64,000 nucleotides of DNA from Microcella daejeonensis (GCF_026625045.1 NZ_CP113089.1:1240001-1304000); one strand, 5' to 3'. Counted from the first letter of the stretch, positions 34,029 through 43,323 are shown. Translations and numbers: made by a program. The notes: a model not told the origin generated them from the letters alone.

Positions 34029-35732
34029 CTATGCGGGGCGATCGCCCTCGTCGTCGACCCGGATCCAGGCCGTCGTGGCCGGCGGCAGCACTGCTCCCGA
34101 CAGCGATCGGCTCGCCAGCAGCACCTCGTCGCCGGGCGCGAGCGGGGCATCCCCGTCGCCGAAGTTGGTGACCACGTGCCAGCCGCCGGGGCGGGCGAAA
34201 CGCACCACCTGCGCATCGCCGGTCGGTACCCAGCGCAGCGACTCGGCGCCCTGCAGCTCGTGGCGCAGCGCGAGCGCGGCGCGGTAGAGCTCGAGCGTCG
34301 AGGAGGGGTCGTCCTCCTGCGTCTCGACGGCGTGCTCGGCGAACCAGTCGGGCTGCGGCAGGTGGCTGCCGCCCGGGCCGAAGCCGAAGCTCGGTCCCTC
34401 GGCGCTCCACGGCAGCGGAACGCGGCACCCGTCGCGACCGAGTTCGACGCCGGGGTTGCGGAAGAAGGTCGGATCCTGCCGCTCGACGTCGGGGATGGTC
34501 GCGACCTCGTGCAGACCGAGCTCCTCGCCCTGGTAGAGGTAGGCCGAGCCGGGCAGGCCGAGCACGAACAGGCTCGCGGCGCGAGCGCGCGCGAGACCCG
34601 CGGCGCGGTCGAGCGCGCTCTCGGGGCCGCCGGCGAGCAGCCAGGCGTTGCCGTGCTTCTCGACCGGTCGGCCGTCGGCGCTGCGCGCGGGGCGGTCGAG
34701 GCCGTACCGGGTCGCGTGGCGCACGACGTCGTGGTTCGAGAGCACCCACGTCGTCGACGAGCCCGAGGCGGCGGCGAGGCGCAGGTTGTCGTCGACGATG
34801 CTCACGAACTGCTCGGCGTCGAAATCGGCTTCGAGCAGATCGAAGTTGAAGGCCTGCCCGAGCCCCTCGGCGCTCGCGTAGCGCGGGCGGCGGTGCGGGG
34901 CGACCCACGCCTCGGCGACGGCCGTGCGGGGCGGGTCGTACTCGTCGAAGACGCGGCGCCACTCGGCGTAGACCTCGTGCACGTCGTCCCGGTCGATGAT
35001 CGGGTGGTCGCCCTCGCGGGGCAGGGCATCCATCTCTGCCTGCGAGGGCAGCGGCTCGGTGAGGTCCTTCGTCAGCATGTGGGCGACGTCGATGCGGAAC
35101 CCGGCGACGCCGCGGTCCGACCAGAAGCGCAGCGTGGTGAGGAAGTCGTCGCGCACCTCGCGGTTCGCCCAGTTGAGGTCGGGCTGCTCGGGCGCGAAGT
35201 TGTGGAAGTACCACTGCCCGTCCGCCACTCGGTGCCAGGCCGGACCGCCGAAGACGGAGACCCAGTCGGTCGGCGGCTCGGCGCCGTCCGGTCCGCGGCC
35301 GTCGCGGAAGATGTAGCGATCGCGCGCGGGCGATCCGGCGGGCGAGGCGAGGGCCTCCTGGAACCAGGTGTGCTGATCGCTCGTGTGGTTGGGCACGATG
35401 TCGACGATGGTGCGGATGCCCTCGGCCTCCAGCGCGGCGATGAGCGCGTCCATGTCCTCCAGGGTGCCGAGCCGCGGGTCGACGGCGCGGTAGTCGGCCA
35501 CGTCGTACCCGCCGTCGGCGAGCTCGGAGGGGTAGAAGGGGCTCAGCCACACCGCGTCGATGCCGAGCCGCGCCAGGTAGGGCACGCGCGCCGTGATTCC
35601 GGCGATGTCGCCGATGCCGTCGCCGTTCCGATCGGCGAAGGAGCGCGGGTAGATCTGGTAGACGGCGGCCTGCCGCCACCAGGCGGCATCGGCACGGGCG
35701 CGGTCGGGAGCGGTGAGGGTCTCGAGGGTCAC
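34029..35732 (-). CDS. Alpha-glucosidase, GH13 family (oligo-1,6-glucosidase-like)
   Basis: About 567 residues. All GH13 conserved regions are present: DIVPNHTSD (I), GFRIDVAH with the nucleophile Asp near residue 215 (II), AVAEAW with the acid/base Glu near residue 274 (III), and VLSNHDVVRHATR (IV). Region II and YQIYPRSFADRNGDGIGDIAGI fit enzymes releasing glucose from maltose, isomaltose or related oligosaccharides. No signal peptide, so it acts on imported sugar. Start: GTG 35732 or ATG 35744; at ATG 35744 the AAAGG box is too close. It follows the ABC importer genes, 50-80 bases away, and probably shares their transcript. Confidence 0.92.
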   Translation of the reverse strand: MTLETLTAPDRARADAAWWRQAAVYQIYPRSFADRNGDGIGDIAGITARVPYLARLGIDAVWLSPFYPSELADGGYDVADYRAVDPRLGTLEDMDALIAALEAEGIRTIVDIVPNHTSDQHTWFQEALASPAGSPARDRYIFRDGRGPDGAEPPTDWVSVFGGPAWHRVADGQWYFHNFAPEQPDLNWANREVRDDFLTTLRFWSDRGVAGFRIDVAHMLTKDLTEPLPSQAEMDALPREGDHPIIDRDDVHEVYAEWRRVFDEYDPPRTAVAEAWVAPHRRPRYASAEGLGQAFNFDLLEADFDAEQFVSIVDDNLRLAAASGSSTTWVLSNHDVVRHATRYGLDRPARSADGRPVEKHGNAWLLAGGPESALDRAAGLARARAASLFVLGLPGSAYLYQGEELGLHEVATIPDVERQDPTFFRNPGVELGRDGCRVPLPWSAEGPSFGFGPGGSHLPQPDWFAEHAVETQEDDPSSTLELYRAALALRHELQGAESLRWVPTGDAQVVRFARPGGWHVVTNFGDGDAPLAPGDEVLLASRSLSGAVLPPATTAWIRVDDEGDRPA

Positions 35733-35781
35733 GAGGCGGAGCATCCTTTCGAAGGGGGTGGATCGGTGCGGGGAGGTCGGG

Positions 35782-36693
35782 TCAGCCCTTGACGGCGCCC
35801 TGCGTGACGCCCTCCATGACCCAGCGCTGCGCGAACAGGTAGACGATGATCGCGGGCGCCATGGCCATGAGGTACGAGGCGAACGACACGTGGTAGTTGT
35901 TGCTGAACTGGGTCTGGAAGATGCTCTGCACGACCGGCAGCGACTGCATCGACGGGTCGGAGATGATGAGCGACGGCATCATGAAGTCGTTCCACGAGGC
36001 CAGGAAGGCGAAGATGCCGACCGTCGCGCTCATGGGCGCCAGCAGGGGGAACGTCAGGCGCCAGAAGGTCTGCCAGGTGGATGCTCCGTCGATGCGCGCG
36101 CTCTCCTCGAGCTCGGCGGGGATGGAGCGCAGGAACGCCGTGAACAGCAGGATGCTGAAGCTCAGCTGGAACATGACGTGCAGCAGGATCACGCCGCCGG
36201 GGTTGTCGAGCCCCAGCAGCCCGGTGAGCTGGATCTGCGGCAGCGCCACGACGGGGAACGGCAGGAACATCGCCGCGAGCAGGTAGTAGAAGGAGTACCG
36301 GAAGAACTTCTTCTCCCAGTTGCGCGCGATGGCGAAGGCTGCCGTCGAGGCGAGCAGGATCGTGCCGGTGACGGCGCCGGCGGTTATGAGCACGGAGACG
36401 CCGAACGCGGTGGGGAAGTCGGTGAGCTGCCATGCCGTGACGAAGCCCTCGACGCTGAACGGCGCGGGCAGGGCGAAGGCGTTGCCGTCGACGGCTTGGG
36501 CGGGCGTCTTGAACGCCATCGAGATCGTGACGTAGAGCGGCACGATCACGGTGATCGCGCAGAGCGCGAGCAGGATCGTGGTGCTCCAGCGGGGCCGCCC
36601 GCCGCCGCGGCCGGCGCGGGGCGCGCGGTCGGCGGATCGGGGTTCGCGCGCGCGGGGCGCGTCGGTCGGGGGGAGGGTCTGGGCGATCGCCAT
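35782..36693 (-). CDS. Sugar ABC transporter permease (MalG type)
   Basis: 303 residues with six membrane helices and a basic, disordered N-terminus. The permease EAA loop is EESARIDGASTWQTFWRLTFPLLAP, the contact site for the ATPase. The C-terminal helix region (YLFAQRWVMEGVTQGAVKG) is typical of CUT1 MalG-like permeases. ATG 36693 overlaps the stop of the partner permease (ATGA) and has GGAAGGA upstream. The ATPase is not encoded nearby; CUT1 systems often use a shared MsmK-type ATPase encoded elsewhere. Confidence 0.94.
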   Translation of the reverse strand: MAIAQTLPPTDAPRAREPRSADRAPRAGRGGGRPRWSTTILLALCAITVIVPLYVTISMAFKTPAQAVDGNAFALPAPFSVEGFVTAWQLTDFPTAFGVSVLITAGAVTGTILLASTAAFAIARNWEKKFFRYSFYYLLAAMFLPFPVVALPQIQLTGLLGLDNPGGVILLHVMFQLSFSILLFTAFLRSIPAELEESARIDGASTWQTFWRLTFPLLAPMSATVGIFAFLASWNDFMMPSLIISDPSMQSLPVVQSIFQTQFSNNYHVSFASYLMAMAPAIIVYLFAQRWVMEGVTQGAVKG

Positions 36694-37631
36694 CAGAGCA
36701 CGTTCCTTCCGCGGGTCAGTCGGAGCTGGATGAGGGAGACGCCGATGGCGATGAGGAAGAAGATGGTGGCGTTCGCCATCTGGTACGCGTAGTCGCCGCC
36801 TGTGAAGCCCGTGACGATGGTCATCGCGATGCTGCGGGTGGCCGTGCCCGGACCGCCGTCGGTGAGGCCGACGATTATGTCGTAGGCGTTGAGGAAGTTC
36901 TTGAAGCCGAGGATCACGTTGATGACGACGTAGCCGGCGACGAGCGGCAGGGTCACCCGCAGCAGCTGCTGGCGCCCGGTGGCCCCGTCGATCGACGCGG
37001 CCTCGTAGACCTCGCCGGGGATGGCGAGCAGGCCCGCGATGTAGATGAGCAGCGTTCCCGGGATCGCCTGCCAGGCGGTGACGATGACGATGCCGATCCA
37101 GGCGAGCGACGGATCGGCGAGGATGCTCTGCGAGAGCACCTCGATGCCGAGGGCCTGCCCCAGCGCTGGCACGGAGTTGGAGAAGAGGAAGTTGAAGACG
37201 TAGGCGATGATGATGCCCGAGATCACCATCGGGATCACGAAGACCGTGCGCAGGCCCGTCACGAAGCGGATGCGCGAGGTGAGCCCCACCGCGAGCAGGA
37301 ACGCGATCGCGTTGACGAGCAGCACGGTCACGGCCGCGAAGCCGAGGGTGAAGCCGTAGCTCTGCCAGATCGCGGGGTCGGAGAAGACCGCGATGTAGTT
37401 GGTGAGACCGGTCAGCTGCCAGTCGCCGAAGCCGATCGAGTTCGTGAAGCTGAAGAAGATGCCGAGGACGGCGGGCACCGTGATGGCGAGCGTGAACAGC
37501 GCGAGCGCCGGCACGAGGAAGACGTAGTACAGCGGCTCGGTGCGACGGCGGCGTCGCGGGGCGGCCGGAGCGGTCGACGTCGACGTCGGCGTCGCCTCCG
37601 ATGCCGCCGGCGCCTGCGGGGCGAGGGTCAT
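36693..37631 (-). CDS. Sugar ABC transporter permease (MalF type)
   Basis: 312 residues with six membrane helices. EAA loop: YEAASIDGATGRQQLLRVTLPLV. It forms the membrane channel with the MalG-type partner, overlapping it by four bases. Further CUT1 features are RTVFVIPMVISGIIIAYVFNFLF and DIIVGLTDGGPGTATRSIAMTIV. ATG 37631 has AGGAGA upstream. It follows the binding protein gene by 28 bases. Confidence 0.94.
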   Translation of the reverse strand: MTLAPQAPAASEATPTSTSTAPAAPRRRRRTEPLYYVFLVPALALFTLAITVPAVLGIFFSFTNSIGFGDWQLTGLTNYIAVFSDPAIWQSYGFTLGFAAVTVLLVNAIAFLLAVGLTSRIRFVTGLRTVFVIPMVISGIIIAYVFNFLFSNSVPALGQALGIEVLSQSILADPSLAWIGIVIVTAWQAIPGTLLIYIAGLLAIPGEVYEAASIDGATGRQQLLRVTLPLVAGYVVINVILGFKNFLNAYDIIVGLTDGGPGTATRSIAMTIVTGFTGGDYAYQMANATIFFLIAIGVSLIQLRLTRGRNVL

Positions 37632-37659
37632 GATGCTCTCCTGATTCCTGGTCGGCCGG

Positions 37660-38931
37660 TCATCCGCGCAGGGCGAGGCGAGCCCAGTCGGCGTCCATGG
37701 TGCGAAGGATGCTCTCGACGCTGCCCGCGCCCGTGACGAGCCCCTGCACGTAGTTGTCGGTGGGGATCGTCAGCGGGATCGCCTTCGAGGGCCCCTGGTA
37801 GAACCGCGCCGTGTCGAAGTACTCGCGCATGCCGACGATGCGGGGGTCGGTGACCGGAGCGGCATCGACGGTCGTGCCGTATCCCAGTTGAGCGGCGTTG
37901 TAGTCGTTCATCACCTCGGGCTGGAAGAGGTACTGGAGGAAGTCGCGGGCCGCGCCCTTGTTCGGGCTCGCCTCCGGGATCCAGGCGGCGAGGTCGATGT
38001 TGACGCGCACCTCGAGGTCGTCGGGGTCGTCGGTCATCGGCAGCGGGAACGTGCCCACCTCGAGGTCGGGGGCGCTCTTGGCGATCTCGCCGAGGGCCCA
38101 GGGGCCCTGCAGGTACATCGCGGCCTGCCCCTGCGCGAAGGCGAGGTTGCCGTCGCCGTATCCCCGGCTGTTCGCGTCGGGATTCGTGTACTCGCGGGCG
38201 AGCTCGAGCATGCGCTCGACGGGCTCGCTCATCGTCTGCTCGAAGGAGACGGGTGCATCGGGGCCGACCTCCGTGCCGAGCTCGTTCAGCTGCTCGTAGA
38301 ACTCGTCGACCTCGATCGTGCCGCCGACGGTGTAGTCGAACCACCCCTGCGACACCGTCCACGGGTCGGCGAAGGTGCCGTAGAACGGCGTGATGCCCGC
38401 GGCCTCGAGAGCCTCGCAGACGGCGATGAGTTCGTCGTAGGTCTGCGGCACCTCGAGTCCCTGCTGCTCGAAGATCTCGACGTTGTAGATGACGGATGCG
38501 GCCATGACCGAGTACGGCAGCACGCTCGTGCGCCCCGGATAGGTCGCGTACTGGTCGACGAGGTCCTGCACCTCGGGCAGGATCCGGTCGGCCTCCGGCA
38601 GGTCGGAGAGGTCGCTGAGCGCCCCGCGCTCCATGAAGCGCGCCATCTCCATGTTGTAGTTCAGGAGCCCGAGATCCGGCGGGTTGCCCCGCAGGAACCC
38701 CGCTTGAAGATTGGACGAGGAGTCGAGCTCGACCCGCACCTCGCTCTGCGCGGCGTTGTACTCGGCGATCAGCTCGCGGAAGTACGGGATCGCCTCGGGC
38801 TTGCTGAGGTGGAACTGGATCTCGGTGCGGCCGGAGTCGGCGCTGCAGGCGCTCGCGGTGAGAGCCAGGGCGGCGGCGGCGGCCGCCGCGGCGAGAGCGC
38901 GCAGGCCCCCGCGTCGTCTCGAGGTGGTCAC
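37660..38931 (-). CDS. Sugar ABC transporter substrate-binding lipoprotein
   Basis: 423 residues. The lipoprotein signal peptide ends LALTASAC, with Cys near residue 29 for lipid attachment. The mature protein has the CUT1 binding-protein layout: EIQFHLSKPEAIPYFRELIAEYNAAQSEVRVE, LPYSVMAASVIYNVEIFEQQGLEVPQTYDELI, FAQGQAAMYLQGPWALGEIAK, and ANIDLAAWIPEASPNKGAARDFLQYLFQPEV-like segments. With an alpha-glucosidase in the operon the ligand is probably an alpha-glucoside. GTG start at 38931. Divergent from a ROK regulator across a 133-base AT-rich gap. Confidence 0.93.
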   Translation of the reverse strand: MTTSRRRGGLRALAAAAAAAALALTASACSADSGRTEIQFHLSKPEAIPYFRELIAEYNAAQSEVRVELDSSSNLQAGFLRGNPPDLGLLNYNMEMARFMERGALSDLSDLPEADRILPEVQDLVDQYATYPGRTSVLPYSVMAASVIYNVEIFEQQGLEVPQTYDELIAVCEALEAAGITPFYGTFADPWTVSQGWFDYTVGGTIEVDEFYEQLNELGTEVGPDAPVSFEQTMSEPVERMLELAREYTNPDANSRGYGDGNLAFAQGQAAMYLQGPWALGEIAKSAPDLEVGTFPLPMTDDPDDLEVRVNIDLAAWIPEASPNKGAARDFLQYLFQPEVMNDYNAAQLGYGTTVDAAPVTDPRIVGMREYFDTARFYQGPSKAIPLTIPTDNYVQGLVTGAGSVESILRTMDADWARLALRG

Positions 38932-38984
38932 GTCGTCGTCGTCCTTCCTCCGCCCGTCATTGGGCGCAGTCGCGGGAGCAGTTC

Positions 38985-39025
38985 ATCCGATAAGTAGATT
39001 TACACATCGAATAAAGCCGATGGGC
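38985..39025. promoter_or_regulatory. AT-rich divergent promoter/operator region of the sugar operon
   Basis: An AT-rich patch in an otherwise GC-rich chromosome, with ATAAGTAGATTTACACATCG and a CATCG/CGATG inverted pair (arms about 38 bases upstream of the ROK start). It most likely contains both promoters and the ROK binding site. Exact boxes cannot be fixed by eye. Confidence 0.45.
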
Positions 39026-39064
39026 ACCATACTGCAAGCAGGACTCCGAAAGGTCAACCCCTCG

Positions 39065-40294
39065 ATGCGCTCCGTCACCGCCGATCCCCCCGCCGCTCAG
39101 CGGCGGTCGAGCCTGCTCGCGGTCCTCGAGATCGCGTGGGCCTCCGGGCCGTTCACCGCGACGGATGCGATGACGGCCGGGCTCACGCGCTCCACCACGA
39201 TCGACGTGCTCGACGAGCTCCGCGATCGCGGGCTCCTGCGCGAGCTGCCGAACTCCCGGGCCGCCGGCGAGTACAGCAAGGGCAGGCCCTCGCGGCGCTT
39301 CGAGCTGCACGCGCGAGCCGGGGTCGTGGTCGGCATGGACGCGGGCGCCGGGCACCTCACGACCGTCGTCGCCGACCTGCGCGGCGCGACCCTCGTCACG
39401 CGGCACCGCACCGCCGATAACGAGGAGTCGGCCGAGAGCCGTCGGGCGACCGTGGCCGCGGCGCTCGACGACGCGCTCGCTGCGGCCGGCCGCAGCCGAT
39501 CCGAGGTCGTCGCGCTCTGCGTCGGGGTGCCCGCGCCCGTCGACGCCCGCGGCGAGTCGCCGCCGCACCGCACCGGCTTCTGGCGGCGCATGAACCCGGG
39601 GCTCCTCGGGATGCTGGCGGAGAGCATCCCGATCGTGCGCGTCGAGAACGACGCGCTGCTCGCCGCCGTCGCCGAGCGCACCATCGGTGCCGCGATCGGC
39701 GTCGACGACGTCGTCACCCTGCTCGGCGGCGACCGGCTCGGAGCGGGCATCGTCGTCGATGGCCACCTGCTGCGCGGGGCGCACGGCGGCGTCGGGGAGA
39801 TGGTCGCGTTCGACCACGTTCCCGGCGTCGAGAGCGCCGACGGCCTCTCGGGGCGCCTCGCCGACCGCGCCCGCACGCTCGTCGAGGAGGGTCTCGCGAC
39901 AGCGGGCGGGGCGCTCGCGGCGGTGCCCGCCGCCCGGATCGACGCGCCCCTCGTGGTGCGCCTCGCGCGCGAGGGCGATGCCGACGCGCTCGCGGTCGTG
40001 CGCGGCGTCGCGGCCGTGCTCGCCGAGATCACGGCGGTGTTCGGCAGCCTCTTCGACCCCGCGCGCGTCGTCGTGACGGGCGGCGTGGCGGCGGGGGCTG
40101 ATCTGCTCATCGCGCAGGCGCGCGGCATGATGCCCGCCCAGCTCGACCTGCCCGCTCCCGAGCTCGTGGCCTCCGAGCTCGGCGCCGAGGCGGTGGTCGC
40201 CGGCGCGGTCTTCCACGCCGTGCACCACGCCCGCGCAGGGGCGCTCGATCTGCCCGCCTTCGCACTGCCGGCCGCCGAGCGCTCGCTCGTCTGA
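39065..40294 (+). CDS. ROK family transcriptional regulator
   Basis: 409 residues. N-terminal winged HTH: SSLLAVLEIAWASGPFTATDAMTAGLTRSTTIDVLDELRDRGLLRELPN. The ROK sugar-binding domain follows with VVGMDAGAGHLTTVVADLRG and LGAGIVVDGHLLRGAHGGVGEMVAFDH. The CXCG-type zinc motif of ROK sugar kinases is absent, as in pure regulators. It probably represses the divergent sugar importer and glucosidase and is released by a sugar ligand. Start 39065 has GAAAGG 12 bases upstream. Confidence 0.92.
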   Translation: MRSVTADPPAAQRRSSLLAVLEIAWASGPFTATDAMTAGLTRSTTIDVLDELRDRGLLRELPNSRAAGEYSKGRPSRRFELHARAGVVVGMDAGAGHLTTVVADLRGATLVTRHRTADNEESAESRRATVAAALDDALAAAGRSRSEVVALCVGVPAPVDARGESPPHRTGFWRRMNPGLLGMLAESIPIVRVENDALLAAVAERTIGAAIGVDDVVTLLGGDRLGAGIVVDGHLLRGAHGGVGEMVAFDHVPGVESADGLSGRLADRARTLVEEGLATAGGALAAVPAARIDAPLVVRLAREGDADALAVVRGVAAVLAEITAVFGSLFDPARVVVTGGVAAGADLLIAQARGMMPAQLDLPAPELVASELGAEAVVAGAVFHAVHHARAGALDLPAFALPAAERSLV

Positions 40295-40452
40295 GGCGGC
40301 TCCCTCCCGTCGGTGAGGAGGAGGGGCGGTGCGCGCTCCCCGCGTTCGGCGCGATCCCACAGCCTTTCCCCGGGTTCGATCCGGAATGCCTCGGGGGAGC
40401 GGGCGGGTTGTCCCCCGAGTGGCCGATTCGGTCGCGGAAAGGATCTGACCCC

Positions 40453-41529
40453 ATGACTCTGCTCTCCCCGCTCGCGCTCGGCGCGATCTCCCTGCCCAAC
40501 CGCCTCGTGATGGCGCCCATGACCCGCACCCGCTCCGGCGATGACGGCGTGCCCGGCCCGCTCGTGGCCGAGTACTACGCCCAGCGCGCCTCCTCCGGCC
40601 TCATCATCACCGAGGGCGTGTACCCGAGCCACGAGTCGCGCGCCTACGCCGGACAGCCCGGCATCGTCACCGAGGAGCAGCAGGCGGGCTGGGCGCGGGT
40701 CGCCGAGGCCGTGCGCGGCGCCGGCGGACGGATGTTCATGCAGGTCATGCACGGCGGGCGCGTCTCGCACACCGCCATCACCGGCACCGAGCGCATCGTG
40801 GCCCCCTCCGCGATCGCGATCGAGGGCGAGGTGCGCCTCGGCGACGGCTCGAAGGCGCCCTACCCCGTGCCCGCGGCGCTGACCGCGGACGAGCTCGCGA
40901 CCGTGCGCGACGAGTTCGTCGCCGCATCCCGCCGCGCCATCGACGCCGGCCTCGACGGGGTCGAGCTGCACTCGGCCAACGGCTACCTTCTGCACGAGTT
41001 CCTCTCGCCGCACTCGAACGTGCGGGACGACGCCTACGGCGGTTCCCCCGAGGCGCGGGCGCGCTTCGTGATCGAGGTGGCCGAGGCCGTGGTCGCCGAG
41101 GTCGGCGCCGACCGGGTCGGCATCCGCATCTCGCCCTCGCACAACATCCAGGACGTGCTCGAGACCGACGCCGACGACGTGCGGCAGACCTACACCGCGC
41201 TCGTGCGCGGACTCGCCCCGCTGGGCCTCGCCTACCTGAGCGTGCTGCACGCCGAGCCCGCGGGCGAGCTCGTGCAGTCGCTGCGACGCGACTTCGGCGG
41301 AGCGGTCATCGCCAACTCGGGCTTCGGCGTCGTGACGACGCGCGAAGAGGCCGGCGCGCTCGTCGACGACGACATCGCCGACGCGGTCGCGATCGGCCGG
41401 CCGTACATCGCGAACCCCGACCTGGTCGAGCGCTGGGATCGCGGGGCGGAGCTCAACGCGGTCGACGAGGCCACCGTCTACACCGGCGGCGCCTCCGGAT
41501 ACACCGACTACCCGCGGCTGAGCGCCTGA
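40453..41529 (+). CDS. Old Yellow Enzyme family ene-reductase
   Basis: 358 residues, TIM barrel with FMN. Diagnostic segments are NRLVMAPMTRTRS, MQVMHGGRVSH, GVELHSANGYLLHEFLSPHSNVRDDAYGG (His/Asn pair for the ligand and catalytic Tyr), RVGIRISPSHNIQD, and VAIGRPYIANPDL. It reduces activated C=C bonds with NAD(P)H; the physiological substrate is unknown. ATG 40453 follows AAAGGATCTGACCCC. It stands alone, convergent with the winged-helix regulator gene. Confidence 0.95.
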   Translation: MTLLSPLALGAISLPNRLVMAPMTRTRSGDDGVPGPLVAEYYAQRASSGLIITEGVYPSHESRAYAGQPGIVTEEQQAGWARVAEAVRGAGGRMFMQVMHGGRVSHTAITGTERIVAPSAIAIEGEVRLGDGSKAPYPVPAALTADELATVRDEFVAASRRAIDAGLDGVELHSANGYLLHEFLSPHSNVRDDAYGGSPEARARFVIEVAEAVVAEVGADRVGIRISPSHNIQDVLETDADDVRQTYTALVRGLAPLGLAYLSVLHAEPAGELVQSLRRDFGGAVIANSGFGVVTTREEAGALVDDDIADAVAIGRPYIANPDLVERWDRGAELNAVDEATVYTGGASGYTDYPRLSA

Positions 41530-41539
41530 GCCGGGTCGG

Positions 41540-42271
41540 CTAGAAGAAGTCGGGCGAGGGCGTCGAGGCGTACCGGATCGACACGTCCGCGTGGCGGTCG
41601 AACCGGTACCCCGCGCCCCGCACGGTGCGCACGATGTCCTCGTAGCCCTCGAGCTTCGCGCGCAGGCGGCGCACGTGCACGTCGATCGTGCGCTCGTTGG
41701 GCACGTCGTCGCCTTCGGCCGCATCGGCCCACAGCGCGCTGATGAGCTCGGCCCGCTCGACGGTGCGACCCTCGCGCAGCACCAGGTACTGCAGCAGCTC
41801 GAACTCCTTGTACGTGAGCGGCGAGGTCTCGCCGTCGAGCACGACCCGCTTGCGCGAGATGTCGATCACGACGCCCTCGACGGGCTTCTCGGGGGCGGGC
41901 TCGGTGCGGCGGTAGCGGGCGAGCGCCGCGGGATCCTGCAGGGCGAGGCGCACGACGTCGACATCGCGCCCGCCCGCGCCCGCGGGAGCGAGGGCGACGG
42001 CGGCGTGGGTCTCGGCGCCCGGCGCGAGATCGGCGGCGACGCGCTTGAGCTCGCTCACGAGCCGGCCGAGGTCGATGCCGGCGGCGGCCGCCTTCTTCTC
42101 GTCGAGGCCGACGTAGAGCACGAAGCCGCGCGCCTCGGTGCCCTCGGGCACGGCGCGCAGGCGCGGGTTCTGCCCCGGAGCGGTCGCGGCCGGGCCCGCC
42201 GGCGGCGCGGGGCGGAGCCCGGGAGCGGGCGAGCGGTGGGGAGCACGGGTGTCGAGTGCGGCGAGAGACAT
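41540..42271 (-). CDS. Winged-helix transcriptional regulator without receiver domain
   Basis: About 243 residues. The C-terminal 100 residues are an OmpR/PhoB-type winged helix: TYKEFELLQYLVLREGRTVERAELISALW and NERTIDVHVRRLRAKLEGYEDIVRTVRGAGYRFDR. In place of a receiver domain there is a Pro/Ala-rich N-terminus and a domain starting GFVLYVGLDEKKAAAAGIDLGRLVSELKRVAADLAP, with no phospho-acceptor Asp pattern. Control by phosphorylation is therefore unlikely. I prefer ATG 42271 (GAAAG upstream); an earlier ATG at 42415 has no ribosome binding site. A leaderless small ORF and strong promoter lie upstream. Confidence 0.87.
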   Translation of the reverse strand: MSLAALDTRAPHRSPAPGLRPAPPAGPAATAPGQNPRLRAVPEGTEARGFVLYVGLDEKKAAAAGIDLGRLVSELKRVAADLAPGAETHAAVALAPAGAGGRDVDVVRLALQDPAALARYRRTEPAPEKPVEGVVIDISRKRVVLDGETSPLTYKEFELLQYLVLREGRTVERAELISALWADAAEGDDVPNERTIDVHVRRLRAKLEGYEDIVRTVRGAGYRFDRHADVSIRYASTPSPDFF

Positions 42272-42458
42272 GGTCGAGATGCTTTCTGCGGAGTCGAACG
42301 GCTCGTCGCGCGCAGAGGCGACGGGGTTCGGCAGCGGTGATGCGGCGGGATGCGCGGCAGAGGTCGACGGGGTCGGCCCCGCCTCGGGGAGCTCAGCGGC
42401 GTCGCGGTCGGTCATGATGACGGAACGGCGGTCAGCGGCAGCTCGAGCGAGGGGCGGG

Positions 42459-42560
42459 TCACGCCGGCATTCGACACGACGACTCGGCGTGCGTCGGCAT
42501 CATCATGCCGACGATCCCGGGGGCCTCGAAGGAGGTCGGGGAGTACGCGGAGACGGTCAT
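42459..42560 (-). CDS. Candidate leaderless small ORF (33 aa) upstream of the winged-helix gene
   Basis: A 33-residue ORF beginning MTVSAYSPTSFEAPGIVGMM and ending AESSCRMPA. The start codon is exactly six bases after a good -10 box, as at the known genes around it, so a leaderless mRNA would be translated from its first base. The regulator gene follows about 190 bases later in the same direction. Peptide and role are unknown; a leader-peptide control function is an inference. Confidence 0.45.
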   Translation of the reverse strand: MTVSAYSPTSFEAPGIVGMMMPTHAESSCRMPA

Positions 42561-42566
42561 GCGGCC

Positions 42567-42596
42567 AGTATCCTCGCGCGATGACGACGGGGTCAA
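42567..42596 (-). promoter_or_regulatory. Strong sigma-70-type promoter TTGACC-N18-GATACT
   Basis: On the minus strand -35 TTGACC (42591-42596) and -10 GATACT (42567-42572) with an 18-base spacer, placing the start of transcription at or next to the ATG at 42560. It is the only near-consensus promoter found in the 42272-42687 gap and probably drives the winged-helix regulator. The rest of that gap (42597-42687) holds only a tandem 10-mer GCAACACGGC at about 42612-42631. Confidence 0.65.
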
Positions 42597-42687
42597 GTCG
42601 CCTCGGCGCCGCGCTGCAACACGGCGCAACACGGCGAGGGCTCCCACCGGCTGAGGGGATGCCCCGCCGGGGCCGGGCGTCGAGGCC

Positions 42688-43323
42688 CTAGTGCACCGTG
42701 CCGTACAGGCGGTCGCCTGCGTCGCCGAGGCCCGGAACGATGTAGCCGTGCTCGTTGAGCTTCTCGTCGAGCGCGCCGAGCACGATCGTCACGTCGCGGC
42801 CCTCGACGGCCTTCTCGATCGCCGCGAGGCCCTCGGGCGCGGCGAGGATGCAGACGCAGGTGACGTCCTGCGCGCCGCGCGCGAAGAGGTACTCGATGGC
42901 CGACAGCAGCGAGCCGCCGGTGGCGAGCATGGGGTCGAGCACGAAGCACTGGCGGTTCGACAGGTCGTCGGGAAGGCGCTCGGCGTAGACGCTCGGCTCG
43001 AGGGTCTCCTCGTTGCGCACCATGCCGAGGAACCCGACCTCGGCGCTCGGCATGAGCTTGACCATGCCCTCGAGCATTCCGAGCCCGGCGCGCAGGATGG
43101 GCACGACGAGCGGCCGCGGCTCGCTGATCGCCACGCCCGTGGTCTGGGTCACGGGTGTCTGGATGGTGACCTCCTCGACGCGCACGTCCCGCGTGGCCTC
43201 GTAGGCCAGCAGCGTGACGAGCTCCTCGGTGAGGGCCCGGAACGTGGGCGACGGCGTGTTCTCGTCGCGGAGCACCGTGAGCTTGTGGGTGATCAGAGGG
43301 TGGTCGGCAACATGCACTCGCAT
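42688..43323 (-). CDS. upp: Uracil phosphoribosyltransferase
   Basis: 211 residues. Family-specific N-terminus [43 protein letters not shown], the PRPP-binding loop [18 protein letters not shown], and the uracil-binding C-terminus [18 protein letters not shown]. It converts uracil plus PRPP to UMP, and could salvage uracil released by PsuG. The ATG is six bases after TAGATT, so the mRNA is probably leaderless. Divergent from tadA with only 24 bases between starts. Confidence 0.97.
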   Translation of the reverse strand: MRVHVADHPLITHKLTVLRDENTPSPTFRALTEELVTLLAYEATRDVRVEEVTIQTPVTQTTGVAISEPRPLVVPILRAGLGMLEGMVKLMPSAEVGFLGMVRNEETLEPSVYAERLPDDLSNRQCFVLDPMLATGGSLLSAIEYLFARGAQDVTCVCILAAPEGLAAIEKAVEGRDVTIVLGALDEKLNEHGYIVPGLGDAGDRLYGTVH

